IMG/VR virus record: IMGVR_UViG_3300030382_002972
Span: 1-22,590 of that record
From: a virus
DNA length: 22,590 bases
Reading direction: 5' to 3' (one strand)
The notes below the pieces were generated by a model that worked only from the letters and a program-made list of their open reading frames with translations, did no database searches and had not been told where the DNA came from. The position numbers were made by a program, and so were the translations under genes. Numbering within the stretch: the first letter of the stretch is position 1; every line of letters starts with the position of its first letter. Shown here in pieces: positions 1 to 9,486 of the stretch.

Positions 1-349
1 CATATGTCTTAGCAGATTCAGTTGCTTCTAAATATTCTGTTTTTAAAGCTAACGCTGTATTTGTAGTTGGAGCATCTGTTTCGTAAAAAGGAGCATTAGG
101 GTTAGAAGTTATCCTAAACAACCCACCATCTTCAACATTACCTAAAAGGGAAGATCCAACAAATGTTAATGACTTAGATAAGTTAGTAACTGTAACTGTA
201 CCAACTTTATAGGTTGTGGTGGCATCTATAACCTCAAGATTACTGGTAGCAAATAATTGTTCTTTACCAGATATCTCCATTTTCAAAATAAGATGTTTTG
301 GTATTTTTGGATCTTTTATTATACCGACCCAATTATTATCTGAGATCAT
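1..349 (-). CDS. Partial tail-module protein of unknown function (N-terminal part)
   Basis: This reading frame starts at an ATG at 349 and stays open to the left edge, giving about 116 residues beginning MISDNNWVGI. Its ATG overlaps the stop codon of the large propeller protein in an ATGA junction, so it is probably translationally coupled to that gene. The visible part is rich in Thr, Ser and Val, with alternating hydrophobic residues typical of beta structure. It has no Cys and no recognisable catalytic motif. I do not recognise the family. Its position after the tape measure and receptor-type protein suggests a further tail-tip or baseplate component, but that is inference from gene order only. 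The C-terminus lies outside the window. Confidence 0.75.
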   Translation of the reverse strand, partial: MISDNNWVGIIKDPKIPKHLILKMEISGKEQLFATSNLEVIDATTTYKVGTVTVTNLSKSLTFVGSSLLGNVEDGGLFRITSNPNAPFYETDAPTTNTALALKTEYLEATESAKTY

Positions 350-3300
350 AGTTCTTCTTCCAGCACTAAATTATTAATGTTGAATATATTTGTTATGACA
401 TGTTGTTTATTATAAACATTAGATAATCTTGCAAGTACGAAATTTTGAAGATCATCATCATCTAAAATAAATACAAATGGATTATTAGCCCAATCAGTAG
501 CTTCTAAGAATTGTTCAATCTCATCTGTAAATGCCGATGTCTTATGTGTAAAATTAAGCTGGAATGATTGCCTACTTTCACCTCTCTTTGTACTAAACTT
601 TTGACCACCTCTTGATGAAGTATTTATTCCTACATTTGGGGCTTGTGAAAATTTATAACCAACATTAAAGTTTTTAGATAAAGCAATTTTTTTACCAAAT
701 ACTAATTTTCCTATTTTATAAAAATCATCTGCAGTTTCTTGAGCATCTATAACTAATCTTGCATATCTCAAACTGGTTTCTGCTATTTGCTGGGATACTC
801 TATCAACAAATACTACAAAAGTATCTGAAGAAGCCAAACCATCAGTTGTTAATGAAGCAGTAGTTATTTTTATTTCTGTGGCATTATTAGATTCTATTTT
901 ATAAGTCTTCCCACTTGCTGTTCCGCTTGTAGGTCTTAAATACATTGGTCTGTTTGGTCTTGCTAATTGATTAAGTTTTAAAGTCAATGAACTATCTGTT
1001 ACTGTATTCTCAGTTACACCTGTGACTGTACCGCTTACTTCTGATCTAACTGTAAACGCTTGGTCAATTGTAGGACTACCCCAAGAATCTGCAGCATTCA
1101 TTTGAAACTTACCAGTTCTAAAATTTATCCCAACAAGATTAATTTGATCAACATTAAAAATTTTATTTTCACCAGCATCAAATACATAAACATGCTCTGA
1201 CCCATCATCTTCTGTTCTAACTAAATCAGATGGACTATCAGTTACCATATCTTCTTTTGGGAAAGTAAATGCAGAACCGATTGTCCATAAATCATCAACA
1301 ACTCCATCAGAACCACCCCATGTTATCGTTACACCATCTTTAAGGAATTGAGGTTTTGATCCTGTAGCAGTCAGCCTTTGGACTAAGTCATCTGGATTAG
1401 TAAATCCATCATACAGCCCATCTTCATTTTCTACAAATTCAAGTGAATGAACTTTCATCGTTGCTGCATTTTTAGTTATTCCATATTCTAAAAAGCTTTG
1501 AGTATCAACTCCTGACTTACTTATCTCTATTCCTTCAACAGCACTTATCCATTTTATTCCTCTATCATGTGTATTTCTATACCAAATAGATACCGCACTA
1601 TTTTTCATAGCTAATAAAAATTCATGGTCATCTGTCAATCCATGAACAACATTTTTAGCTACTGTATCTGAAAATTCACTCCATGTTCTTGCTTGCCATT
1701 GTAAAGCTCCCCAAGCATCTGTTTTATTCCCATCCATTACAGAAAATGCTGTGGTTGAAAATCTTAAAGTGGTTTGTATATGATTAGTTCCATCAGATAA
1801 TTGTGCTCTAAATATACAAGCCTCAGTTGCTGTTGACCCACCTGAATCTATCTCAACTTTGAATCTTGCTTTAACACCACTGGTCGTCCTTACATTGTTT
1901 ATTGTTCTTTTATAAAGTCTACTATCAACACTTGATGTAGTTGTTAAAGTTAAAACCCCACCTGATTCAGTTGCTGTCCCAGCTGCAGTTGTCAAAACAG
2001 AACTTGTAACCTTATCTGGTAATCCTAATATTGGATAGTAACAATCTCTATAAGGAGTTGACTCTGTAACATTTCTCCAAGCATGTGTCTTTATAGCAGA
2101 TAAATGACCACTTGACCCATCCCAACTTTCAAATAATGTACAAAGAGTGCCAGCAAATCTTGTTAATGTTGGATTATAAAATCCTCTATTCGTAGTTGCT
2201 AAAATAGTATTACCTTGATTTGGCAATGGATTCATCACTTGAGCTGAACCCCAAGCAGTACCTGTTTTATCACTTGATTTGGCTATTCTCAAATCTCTGT
2301 TTTTATTTTCATGGGCAACTACATGAATCAATCCACCATCTTCTATTGTAGTCGTTGGCATTGAATATTCTTCAGAAGCGGAGGACATGACAGAAGAAGA
2401 AGCTAATGCCCAAGACGACCCATCAGCAGAAGAAGAAAAATAAATTTTACCAAAATTATTTGTTGCTATATCATAATGTTCGTATGTTGCTATAAATGCT
2501 CCTGTATCTAATACACCTAAATCGCAATGAACAGCACTCGTCTTTATAGTTACTTCTGCCCCCCATGTTGTCCCATTGTCAGTAGACTTTCTTGAATAAC
2601 AAACTCTGCCTCTATGGTAAGATATTAAAATATTATTACCAGACCTTGCTAAAGATATTTTATTATTCTCATCTAAATCAGCTGTTATAGTTGTAATAGT
2701 TGCAAAAGTAGCACCATTATCATCTGACTTAAATATATTTATAGTTCCTGCCGCTTTATCTCGGAAAGCACAAATAATCCTATTCGGTATTGAAGCATTT
2801 GAAGCTAATTGCACCGCAGCAGGATGTGTGTAACCAGTGTTATTAGCATCTATAGAAACTTCAGTTCCCCATGTTCCTGCTGATATATCAAATCTTTTTG
2901 CAACAGCGTCATAATTTGCTCCTCCCTGATTCTTATTATAAACTGCTAACAGATCAGCATTATTCAATTCAATGCAATCAATAGAAGAAATAGTAGATTC
3001 AAAAGCAAGTCCAGTTGGAACCGTACTAACACTTGAAAATGAAGTTGTTATAGTAGAACTTATACCTGAGAATTGATAAATTCTGTCTGTAGTAGAATCA
3101 CCATGTAATAAATTTCTACTGTCAAATGCCAACCCTGCAGGCGTAGTTGATGGTGAAGAAAATGATGTTAGTATCACAGAACTAAAACCAGAATGCCTAT
3201 AAATCCTATCAGCATCAGAATCAGCAGATACTAAATTCTGTCCTTCAAAAGCAAGCCCAGTTGGATTAGTCGAAATAGAAGAAAAAGAATTTATAACTGT

Positions 3301-3615
3301 CTGGCTTATCCCAGAAAATTTATAAATTCTTTGAGTAGTAGCATCACCAGAAATTAAATTTCTGCCATCAAATGTTAATCCAGTAGCATTTGTTCCTGGT
3401 ACTGTAAAGCTGCTCAATACAGTATTACTAACACCACTCATATGGAAAATAATACCAGAAGTATTAATCAAAGCAATATCTCTCTGATTAACAAATGCCA
3501 ATCCTTGTGGGTTAGTAACTGGACTTGAGAATGAATTTACTACAATTCCGGTATTAGCAGAATGAAGATATATCCTATCTGTATTTGAATCTGCTGATAA
3601 TACATTTTTTCTCAT
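346..3615 (-). CDS. Large tail protein: beta-propeller repeats, sialidase-like Asp-box domain, Dit-like C-terminus
   Basis: This 1089-residue protein has visible modules. Residues 2-207 are five tandem repeats of 41 residues, each with a pattern like NLLSADxxTDRIY, then SFSSPST and GLAFD, as in beta-propeller blades. Residues 208-460 carry four Asp-boxes (SxDxGxxW/F) at about 297-304, 344-351, 395-402 and 447-455, as in BNR/sialidase propellers. Residues 530-720 look like a beta-sandwich, possibly carbohydrate-binding. The last 130 residues, including PFVFILDDDDLQNF, resemble the end of distal-tail-type proteins. I infer a tail-tip or receptor-binding protein that contacts surface glycans; whether it cleaves them cannot be read from the sequence. 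The ATG at 3615 lies 3 bases after the preceding stop. No signal peptide is expected or seen. The first blade begins directly at the initiator Met, so the first propeller may be incomplete or may close with downstream strands. Confidence 0.85.
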   Translation of the reverse strand: MRKNVLSADSNTDRIYLHSANTGIVVNSFSSPVTNPQGLAFVNQRDIALINTSGIIFHMSGVSNTVLSSFTVPGTNATGLTFDGRNLISGDATTQRIYKFSGISQTVINSFSSISTNPTGLAFEGQNLVSADSDADRIYRHSGFSSVILTSFSSPSTTPAGLAFDSRNLLHGDSTTDRIYQFSGISSTITTSFSSVSTVPTGLAFESTISSIDCIELNNADLLAVYNKNQGGANYDAVAKRFDISAGTWGTEVSIDANNTGYTHPAAVQLASNASIPNRIICAFRDKAAGTINIFKSDDNGATFATITTITADLDENNKISLARSGNNILISYHRGRVCYSRKSTDNGTTWGAEVTIKTSAVHCDLGVLDTGAFIATYEHYDIATNNFGKIYFSSSADGSSWALASSSVMSSASEEYSMPTTTIEDGGLIHVVAHENKNRDLRIAKSSDKTGTAWGSAQVMNPLPNQGNTILATTNRGFYNPTLTRFAGTLCTLFESWDGSSGHLSAIKTHAWRNVTESTPYRDCYYPILGLPDKVTSSVLTTAAGTATESGGVLTLTTTSSVDSRLYKRTINNVRTTSGVKARFKVEIDSGGSTATEACIFRAQLSDGTNHIQTTLRFSTTAFSVMDGNKTDAWGALQWQARTWSEFSDTVAKNVVHGLTDDHEFLLAMKNSAVSIWYRNTHDRGIKWISAVEGIEISKSGVDTQSFLEYGITKNAATMKVHSLEFVENEDGLYDGFTNPDDLVQRLTATGSKPQFLKDGVTITWGGSDGVVDDLWTIGSAFTFPKEDMVTDSPSDLVRTEDDGSEHVYVFDAGENKIFNVDQINLVGINFRTGKFQMNAADSWGSPTIDQAFTVRSEVSGTVTGVTENTVTDSSLTLKLNQLARPNRPMYLRPTSGTASGKTYKIESNNATEIKITTASLTTDGLASSDTFVVFVDRVSQQIAETSLRYARLVIDAQETADDFYKIGKLVFGKKIALSKNFNVGYKFSQAPNVGINTSSRGGQKFSTKRGESRQSFQLNFTHKTSAFTDEIEQFLEATDWANNPFVFILDDDDLQNFVLARLSNVYNKQHVITNIFNINNLVLEEEL
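2995..3612 (-). repeat. Five tandem 123-bp units encoding 41-residue propeller blades
   Basis: Residues 2-43, 44-84, 85-125, 126-166 and 167-207 of the large tail protein align as five consecutive units of about 41 residues. Conserved positions are an Asp near residue 7 of the unit, RIY around residue 13, SFSS in the middle, and a terminal GLAF followed by D or E. Unit 2 is the most diverged, since it lacks the Asp and the RIY. The DNA copies are diverged rather than identical, so this is an old internal duplication and not a recent expansion. Known tail adhesins use such blade repeats as binding surfaces; that role here is inferred. Confidence 0.8.
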
Positions 3616-3618
3616 TTG

Positions 3619-3924
3619 TCATATACTCTCTGTCACAACCTCAAAATCTTCAAAAATAGGTTCAGCATTCAACCCAAAGAATGTAGCACCTCCGTCATCA
3701 GAGAATATAAACTTTGATGTACCTATATCACCAGCCGTCTTTATCTGTACAGTTATATCAATAGCAGAAGAACCAAAATAATTACCAGCACTTACTAATG
3801 TTAAAGAACCAGTGTTGTTTGTGCTCTTTACCGGTTGATCTACAAACTCATCAAATTCAGATGTAGATGATAAAACATTATCTTTTACTAAATTTTTATT
3901 TGCCAAAATTACGGAACTACCCAT
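3619..3924 (-). CDS. Small virion-type protein with one Asp-box
   Basis: This is a 101-residue protein with an ATG at 3924, two bases after the stop of the upstream glycosyltransferase gene, and a stop 3 bases before the large propeller protein. Residues 75-82 read SDDGGATF, an Asp-box like those in the next gene. The rest is polar and beta-rich (GSLTLVSAGNYF, AIDITVQIK), and the C-terminus is acidic. I do not recognise a family. Its place between the tape measure block and the large receptor-type protein suggests a small tail structural protein or accessory subunit of the adhesin. One Asp-box alone cannot form a propeller, so the motif probably marks a beta-hairpin turn. The function is unassigned. 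Confidence 0.7.
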   Translation of the reverse strand: MGSSVILANKNLVKDNVLSSTSEFDEFVDQPVKSTNNTGSLTLVSAGNYFGSSAIDITVQIKTAGDIGTSKFIFSDDGGATFFGLNAEPIFEDFEVVTESI

Positions 3925-3926
3925 AA

Positions 3927-4691
3927 TTAAACTCTCTCAATAATTTCATCAAGTTTCTTTTGGTGGTCTATATCAGTTACAATTTTTAGATTTCCATTAT
4001 TTCTTTTGTTTTGTTCTTCAACTAAAATATCATTTACTCTTTTTAATGACATACGATCAACCTTATGGTCACAATGAACATTTTTATCTACAAATATTTT
4101 GTAACCAATATCTATTGCATTATCACACCAAGTAAAATCTTGTCCGCAGGATATTTCACCTCTCTCATTATATTTACTTTCATAAAACATTGTTCGTCCT
4201 GTTTTCTTTAATAAATGTTCTTTCATCTTTACTATAACTTCTCTTTTTATTAATAAGCAAGAAGCACCAGTAGCTGAGCACTCCTGTAGTCTTATATCTT
4301 TATTCTTTTGCCAATCTACATTAGCATAACCTCCACCTACTTTATCTAAAATAACTGCAAAAGGATAACCATATTGAAAGCTAAAACAAGTAGCACCAAC
4401 AATATCCTTATCATGACTCACCAAAGAATCTATACAATTCTGAGGCGGGACAATATCACTATCTATCGGCATAACATAATCATTATCACTATCTAAAAAT
4501 CTATGCATACATTTATTCCTAACAGAATCTATCGGTTTTCCGTCAACTATATCTATATTTAAAATATATTTTCCTGGTTCTATAAAATTATAATGCGTTA
4601 CATTTTTCAAAACCCACATGAAAAGTTCTGGCTCAATTCTTGTGTATGGAGCAATCGGGATACTTATAAGAATTTTTTTAGGTTTATCCAT
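3927..4691 (-). CDS. GT-A fold glycosyltransferase
   Basis: This 254-residue protein has the order expected of a GT-A enzyme that transfers a sugar from a nucleotide sugar. The N-terminal strand is ILISIPIAPY, residues 77-79 are DSD followed by IVPP (a metal- and nucleotide-binding DxD), and GASCLLIKR lies near 142. The segment GQDFTWCDNA at 183-192 and the nearby His206 and His209 resemble the acceptor and catalytic region of GT2-like phage and capsule enzymes. There is no membrane segment, so it should be cytosolic. The start is an ATG at 4691 with AGGAG about 7 bases upstream. That ribosome binding site and the first codons lie inside the end of the upstream HNH gene (8-bp overlap). It sits between the tape measure and tail-fibre-type genes, so a virion protein or host glycan is a reasonable but unproven acceptor. 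Confidence 0.85.
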   Translation of the reverse strand: MDKPKKILISIPIAPYTRIEPELFMWVLKNVTHYNFIEPGKYILNIDIVDGKPIDSVRNKCMHRFLDSDNDYVMPIDSDIVPPQNCIDSLVSHDKDIVGATCFSFQYGYPFAVILDKVGGGYANVDWQKNKDIRLQECSATGASCLLIKREVIVKMKEHLLKKTGRTMFYESKYNERGEISCGQDFTWCDNAIDIGYKIFVDKNVHCDHKVDRMSLKRVNDILVEEQNKRNNGNLKIVTDIDHQKKLDEIIERV

Positions 4692-5412
4692 TCATTTCTC
4701 CTGTTAAAATAATGTTAGTGTTAATTAACTTATTGAAGATTTTACTCCATCTTTTCCTATTAAAATTTGTTTTACTATGGCATGACTTACACAAAGTAAT
4801 TAAATTTAAAGGATCGTTATTTTGTTTTATGTAATCAATATGATGTACAGGAAACTTTTCTTTTCTACCTTGTTTCTTATTACATAATCTACAATAATAA
4901 CCATCTCTTTCTCTAATTAATTCTTTTAATTTTTCATTAAAATCTATTCCATATGGTTCAAAAGAAGAACCATTATTCCAAGCAGGATTTTTATTCCCCA
5001 TTTTAGCTAAACTAAGTCTTTGTTTTGTTTCTTTAGAACGTTTCCTACCTTTAATTTTTTCTAAAATTTTTAATACTGTTTCTTTTGAAACAACCTTACC
5101 AAGATTTACAATTCTTAATTTCTCTCGAGTTTCTTCAGATCGAATTTTACCTTTATTGCCCAACCCAATTTTTCTTTTTGTTGCTTCTGTGTGAGGTACT
5201 CTTTTTTTTCCTAACTTTGCGAATCTCATTTTTAATCTTGTCTCTTTAGAACACAACCATGCATTAGGATTTTCCTTATGAGCTTTAACCATAGATAAAC
5301 TCATTTTCTTTTTTGTCTCTTCAGAAACAATTTTACCTTTATGGGCTTTAGACATTTTTTGTCTATATTCATAAGATAATTTTTTACCTTTATTCCAAGC
5401 TATTTTTTTCAT
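4684..5412 (-). CDS. HNH homing endonuclease with NUMOD3 repeats (copy 1)
   Basis: This is a 242-residue free-standing homing endonuclease. Residues 1-145 consist of about six short basic repeats of the form SEETKxKMSxxxKGK, the NUMOD3 DNA-binding motif. The nuclease domain follows: CRLC at 174-177, VHHIDY at 189-194, Asn203 and CKSCH at 208-212. These are the zinc ligands and catalytic His of an HNH fold. It is expected to nick or cut a specific phage site and promote its own spread. It lies between the tape measure stop (8 bases away) and a glycosyltransferase gene that it overlaps by 8 bp. A ribosome binding site, AAAGG, precedes the ATG. Its C-terminal domain closely resembles those of the other two HNH genes in the window. 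No intron boundaries are visible. Confidence 0.93.
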   Translation of the reverse strand: MKKIAWNKGKKLSYEYRQKMSKAHKGKIVSEETKKKMSLSMVKAHKENPNAWLCSKETRLKMRFAKLGKKRVPHTEATKRKIGLGNKGKIRSEETREKLRIVNLGKVVSKETVLKILEKIKGRKRSKETKQRLSLAKMGNKNPAWNNGSSFEPYGIDFNEKLKELIRERDGYYCRLCNKKQGRKEKFPVHHIDYIKQNNDPLNLITLCKSCHSKTNFNRKRWSKIFNKLINTNIILTGEMNG

Positions 5413-5420
5413 AAAAGCCT

Positions 5421-8400
5421 TTAAGAATTCACGAGGTTAAAATTCTCCGTATTTTGCTCTTCTACCATCAATCTAAAATCTCCTATGTTCCTGCTTTGAT
5501 TATCTGAATTCACTTCATCTATTATTGAGTTTAAATCTTTTGCAAATAAGTTTTCTACAAAAACATTTATAACTTTCCCTCCTCCTCCATTTCCTAATGG
5601 AACTATGGCTTCTGGTCCTGATTCTGCCATTAACCCAACACCCCCACTTCTTGTGCCAAGCATTAAAGTAGGCTCTTTTACAATACCGCCATCTTCAAAA
5701 AAGCTCGATATCCCTCCTACTATACCACCAACTACTGCACCAACAGGACCACCAACTAAAGCTCCAGCTGCTGCCCCACCTGCTACTCCACCAAGAGTAC
5801 TTCCTGCTTGTCCTCCTATTACTTCTTCTCCTAATTGACTGCCAACCGCACCACCTACAAATCCAGCTCCAGCAGAACCGAGAAGCACTCCACCAGACAA
5901 ACCTGTACCTGCAAACCCTGCTGCTGTAGTTGCCCCACCTGCAGTTGTTGGACCAATAAAACCAGCTACAGGAGCACCTGCTGTGCTACTACCTAAAAAA
6001 CTACTACCTACTTGAATTAAACTGCCAATACCACCTCCACCAGTACTACCTCCAGATACACCAGTAGGACCACCTCCCAGTGCACTTGGAAATAAAAATC
6101 TAAACACTGCTGATGCAGCAGCTTCTGCTGCCATTCGAGCAAGCATTTCAATAAAAAGATTCAGCATATTCTGCATCAAATCTTTAAATGAACTTCCTAT
6201 ATCTTTAAAATTTCCTTTTAGAGCTTCTGTAAAAATATCTTTGAAACTACTACTTAAAAATTTATAAGTTGCTACTCCAAATTCAGCCATCTGTTGATTA
6301 ACTGATTTAAAAGCTAATAATTGACTTGCAATCCCAATTTGGAAAGCCTGAATACGTGTAACTTCTCCTGCTATCAATATATTATTTAATTTATTATGAA
6401 TTTCTTGTCTTTCTTTAGCAGTAAGGTTTTCATCATTGACTTGTATCAGCAATTGAGCAGCAGTTTCTTGTGTTACTTCTTTTTTAAGTTCTTTTAATTT
6501 TTCTGTTGTCTGCGTTTCTATATTTACAATTGCTGCTGCTGCATTTTCTTTAATCAATGCTTCAGCTCGAGAACCTACTTCAATTTCTAATAATTTTTCA
6601 TTAGTAGCATCTCTAACAATTTCTATTTGAATCCTTTCTTGTTCTTTGACAACTCTGGTCAAATCTTTTATGCCAGCCTCCCTTGTTTTGCTCGCAAGAG
6701 TTTGTTCTTTTAAAATTTTCTTAATTACATCCTCTTCTGCAGAAAAAGCTTGTAATTGTAATTTTTTTCTGATATTTATTTCTTTTTTCAATACTTTTGT
6801 TATTTCCAACTGGGAAACTATAAAATTTGGAACTTGTTTTTGCCCTAATTTTAATATCAATAACTGTGCTTTTTCTAAATCAGTAAGAACTTTCTTAGCC
6901 TCCGTTCGTACAGTTACAAATGGTTTCTTAATAGGTTCATCCAATTCTTTTACAGTCTTTTTTAAATTAGCAAGTTGTTTTTCCATAGCAGCTAAATCTT
7001 CAGTTGAGGCTGGAACAACTTTACTAAACCCAAACAAGCCATCTTCTAATTTAGTACCAGTTCTTATTTGCTGTTCAAGAAGTTTAATTTGATCATTGAG
7101 TCTTTCTGTAGTATCAATAGCTCCATTTAAAGATTCTGCTAAAAATTTTACAGTTTTATCAGTAGCAGTTATAGCAGCCAAAAATCCAACTGCTCCTATT
7201 TTACCAAAAAAGATAGACCCTAATAAACCACCAACCCCAAAAAATGTAATATTTTCTAAAAATATTTTAGCTAAATCTCTTGTGATACTAACTACAGATA
7301 TAAATGGATCTTTTAATTCTTTCATTACTTTTAATATATCTTTGCTTGTTTCTTTAAATTCAGTGTATCCTTTATCTAATAATTCTCTAACAGCATCTTT
7401 ATTTTCAGTAAATTTATCAGCTATCGCCTCTAAAGCTTCTTGTAAATCTGTACCTCCTGTTTTAATCAAATCATTTATAACAGGTAACAAAACATCTCCA
7501 ATTTCAAATGCAGCTTTTCCTAATCTATTCCCTAATAATCTCAATTTACTTGCAGTACCACTAATAAAAACATCAAATTCCTTTTGCAAAGAAGTTCCTC
7601 TTTCTACTTCATCGCTTGCAGTTTTTAAATTTTTTGCCATTAACTCAGTGCTATTAGATAAAGCATTAAATACTAATCTTGCTCTGGAGCCTGAAATCCC
7701 AACTGCTTCAAATTGAGCAATAACTTGGTCAGCGGGCAGTTTACTAATGGCTTCAGACCATTTTTGAATTGTACCTATTCCATCTTTTTCTATCGCACTT
7801 CTAAACTCTGCAGCAGTTAAACCCATTTGTTTTCCAAAAACATCTGCCTTTTTTATCATATTTGCAAATGTATTACTAACAGCAGTACCAGCTAACTCTG
7901 ACCTAAATCCTAAATCTATCAAAGTGGCACTTAATCCTGCAACTTCTGAAGCACTTAAACCTATCTGTAAAGATGCTGGCCCTAATCTTCGCATAAAATC
8001 TGCTATTTGAGGTACTTTAGCTGTAGTAGTATTTTCTAATTCATTCATAACCCCAGCTAAATTTTCTATTTCTGCTATGGGGATTTTAAAAACATTTGCT
8101 ATTCTTGCTAAAGATACAGCAGCTTCTTCAGCTGTAAAATTAGTGACTGTAGCAACTTTAGCAATAGTCTCAGTAAATTTAAGAATATCAGGAGCACTCT
8201 GAATACCGAGTTGGCCAGCTACAGCACCAATTTCTGCTAATTCTCTTGCTGATATTGGTATGACAGTAGATAAATTGATAAAATCTTTTCTTAAAGTGTC
8301 TATAGCTGCTGCAGATAAACCAGTAGTTTTTCTAACACTTAACATTGATGTTTCTAAATCTACAGTTCTTTTTATCGTTACCCCAAGACCAGCAGCTAAT

Positions 8401-8615
8401 CCTACACCAGCAATCACAGTAAATCGTTTTACAGCCGTACCAGCAAATTCAGCAGCTCTCTTTATCTTTGTTCCTGCTTTAGTAAAGCCTGCTGAAAACC
8501 TTTGAGCGGCACGTGTTCCTTTTTTATCAAGCTTCTCAACTTCACCAGTAAATTGACGAATGCCTTTTATCGCTCCGCTGGGATCTGTGGTTATGGAAAG
8601 TGAAATCACCGCCAT
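5421..8615 (-). CDS. Tail tape measure protein
   Basis: This 1064-residue protein sets tail length and occupies the tail lumen. Residues 84 to about 310 form the TP901-type tape measure core, with many small Ala/Leu/Gly helices and phrases such as ELAEIGAVAGQLGIQ and GISGSRARLVFNAL. A hydrophobic stretch lies at about 456-483. Charged helical, probably coiled-coil sequence runs from about 490 to 760. Residues 844-974 are strongly Gly/Ala-rich with glycine-zipper spacing, followed by FEDGGIVKEPTLML and SGPEAIVPLG, a common tape measure C-terminal motif. At the usual 0.15 nm per residue this would give a tail of around 160 nm, a rough inference. The start is an ATG at 8615; the GGCGG before it lies in the last codons of the upstream HNH gene, 2 bases from that gene's stop. 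The chaperone genes would normally be adjacent but are displaced by the HNH gene. Confidence 0.95.
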   Translation of the reverse strand: MAVISLSITTDPSGAIKGIRQFTGEVEKLDKKGTRAAQRFSAGFTKAGTKIKRAAEFAGTAVKRFTVIAGVGLAAGLGVTIKRTVDLETSMLSVRKTTGLSAAAIDTLRKDFINLSTVIPISARELAEIGAVAGQLGIQSAPDILKFTETIAKVATVTNFTAEEAAVSLARIANVFKIPIAEIENLAGVMNELENTTTAKVPQIADFMRRLGPASLQIGLSASEVAGLSATLIDLGFRSELAGTAVSNTFANMIKKADVFGKQMGLTAAEFRSAIEKDGIGTIQKWSEAISKLPADQVIAQFEAVGISGSRARLVFNALSNSTELMAKNLKTASDEVERGTSLQKEFDVFISGTASKLRLLGNRLGKAAFEIGDVLLPVINDLIKTGGTDLQEALEAIADKFTENKDAVRELLDKGYTEFKETSKDILKVMKELKDPFISVVSITRDLAKIFLENITFFGVGGLLGSIFFGKIGAVGFLAAITATDKTVKFLAESLNGAIDTTERLNDQIKLLEQQIRTGTKLEDGLFGFSKVVPASTEDLAAMEKQLANLKKTVKELDEPIKKPFVTVRTEAKKVLTDLEKAQLLILKLGQKQVPNFIVSQLEITKVLKKEINIRKKLQLQAFSAEEDVIKKILKEQTLASKTREAGIKDLTRVVKEQERIQIEIVRDATNEKLLEIEVGSRAEALIKENAAAAIVNIETQTTEKLKELKKEVTQETAAQLLIQVNDENLTAKERQEIHNKLNNILIAGEVTRIQAFQIGIASQLLAFKSVNQQMAEFGVATYKFLSSSFKDIFTEALKGNFKDIGSSFKDLMQNMLNLFIEMLARMAAEAAASAVFRFLFPSALGGGPTGVSGGSTGGGGIGSLIQVGSSFLGSSTAGAPVAGFIGPTTAGGATTAAGFAGTGLSGGVLLGSAGAGFVGGAVGSQLGEEVIGGQAGSTLGGVAGGAAAGALVGGPVGAVVGGIVGGISSFFEDGGIVKEPTLMLGTRSGGVGLMAESGPEAIVPLGNGGGGKVINVFVENLFAKDLNSIIDEVNSDNQSRNIGDFRLMVEEQNTENFNLVNS

Positions 8616-8617
8616 CG

Positions 8618-9484
8618 TTATACCGCCTTCAATTTACTATTAATCAATCTAATTAGAAATAATTTCCATTTTTCTCTGTTATAATTTGTCTTTGGATGAC
8701 ACTTATTACAAAGAGAAATTAAATTTATTGGATCATTATTTTGCTTATCGTAATCAATATGGTGGACATGAAGATATTCATTCTTAACTTTTATTGAGCA
8801 AATTCTACAAATATAGTTATCCCTTTTCTTAATTAAATGTTTTAATTGAGTATTAAACTCTTCACCATATTCTCCAAAAGATAAACCACCTTGCCAATTT
8901 GGACTTTTAGAACCTTTTAATCCTTTCATTGGGCTAATTCTACCTTTATTTTTTTCACTTATCTTTAACCGAGTTTCTTCTGTATGCTTTTTCCCAAACA
9001 TTCCATGATCTTTACCTTTTGCTACATTTAAAAAAGTAATTTTTCCTTCAGCTATCAATTTTTTACGAGTTTCTCTCATTTTTCTTTTAGTTTCATCAGA
9101 AGCTTTTATTCCAGTTTTAGCTTTACTCAGTTTCTTTTTAGTTTCTTCAGGCATTTTCTTATTTTTATTCCAAGGAATGCAACCTTTTATAAAATGAGTT
9201 GTACCTGTGTTACTCTGAATTTTCTTTCCTTTATTCCAAGCTTTTCTACCTTTAAGTTTTGCTTTAATCTCTTTTGATAATTTTCTACCAGTCAATTTTT
9301 TACTAATTCTTTTCTTCATGTCTTCGGTCATAGGTATTCCTTTATTCCATGCGATTTGACCTTTCTTTCCTTTCTTTGCTGAAGGTTTACCTATATGAGA
9401 ATCACTCATTCTTTTTAAAACTTCTTTAGAGTAAATTCCTGTCTTACCTTTGTTCCAAGGAATTTGGCCTTTTTTAAATGGCAT
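8618..9484 (-). CDS. HNH homing endonuclease with NUMOD3 repeats (copy 2)
   Basis: This 288-residue protein has an N-terminal two-thirds built of basic NUMOD3 repeats, with recurring IPWNKGK-like and EETKKKLS-like units up to about residue 195. The C-terminal HNH zinc-finger nuclease has CRIC at 226-229, HVHHIDY at 239-245 and CNKCH at 259-263. It is expected to be a DNA-binding homing nuclease. It sits between the second tail chaperone frame (2 bases upstream) and the tape measure (2 bases downstream), splitting a pair that is normally adjacent in tailed phages. The nuclease half matches copies 1 and 3 through the NNDPxNLIxLC block, so the three are paralogues. The Lys-rich, Asn-rich codon make-up follows the AT-rich surroundings. 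Confidence 0.93.
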   Translation of the reverse strand: MPFKKGQIPWNKGKTGIYSKEVLKRMSDSHIGKPSAKKGKKGQIAWNKGIPMTEDMKKRISKKLTGRKLSKEIKAKLKGRKAWNKGKKIQSNTGTTHFIKGCIPWNKNKKMPEETKKKLSKAKTGIKASDETKRKMRETRKKLIAEGKITFLNVAKGKDHGMFGKKHTEETRLKISEKNKGRISPMKGLKGSKSPNWQGGLSFGEYGEEFNTQLKHLIKKRDNYICRICSIKVKNEYLHVHHIDYDKQNNDPINLISLCNKCHPKTNYNREKWKLFLIRLINSKLKAV

Positions 9485-9486
9485 GA

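Noticed and set aside
5605-7716. Several plus-strand open frames opposite the tape measure gene (also near 8260-8505, 14554-14910 and 17706-18041)
   Set aside because: They lie antisense to strongly supported genes, have low-complexity or improbable compositions, lack ribosome binding sites and break the single-strand gene layout.
8940-9480. Regularly spaced similar short motifs as a CRISPR-like array
   Set aside because: The spacing comes from NUMOD3 protein repeats in coding sequence. The DNA copies differ and there are no constant repeats with unique spacers.
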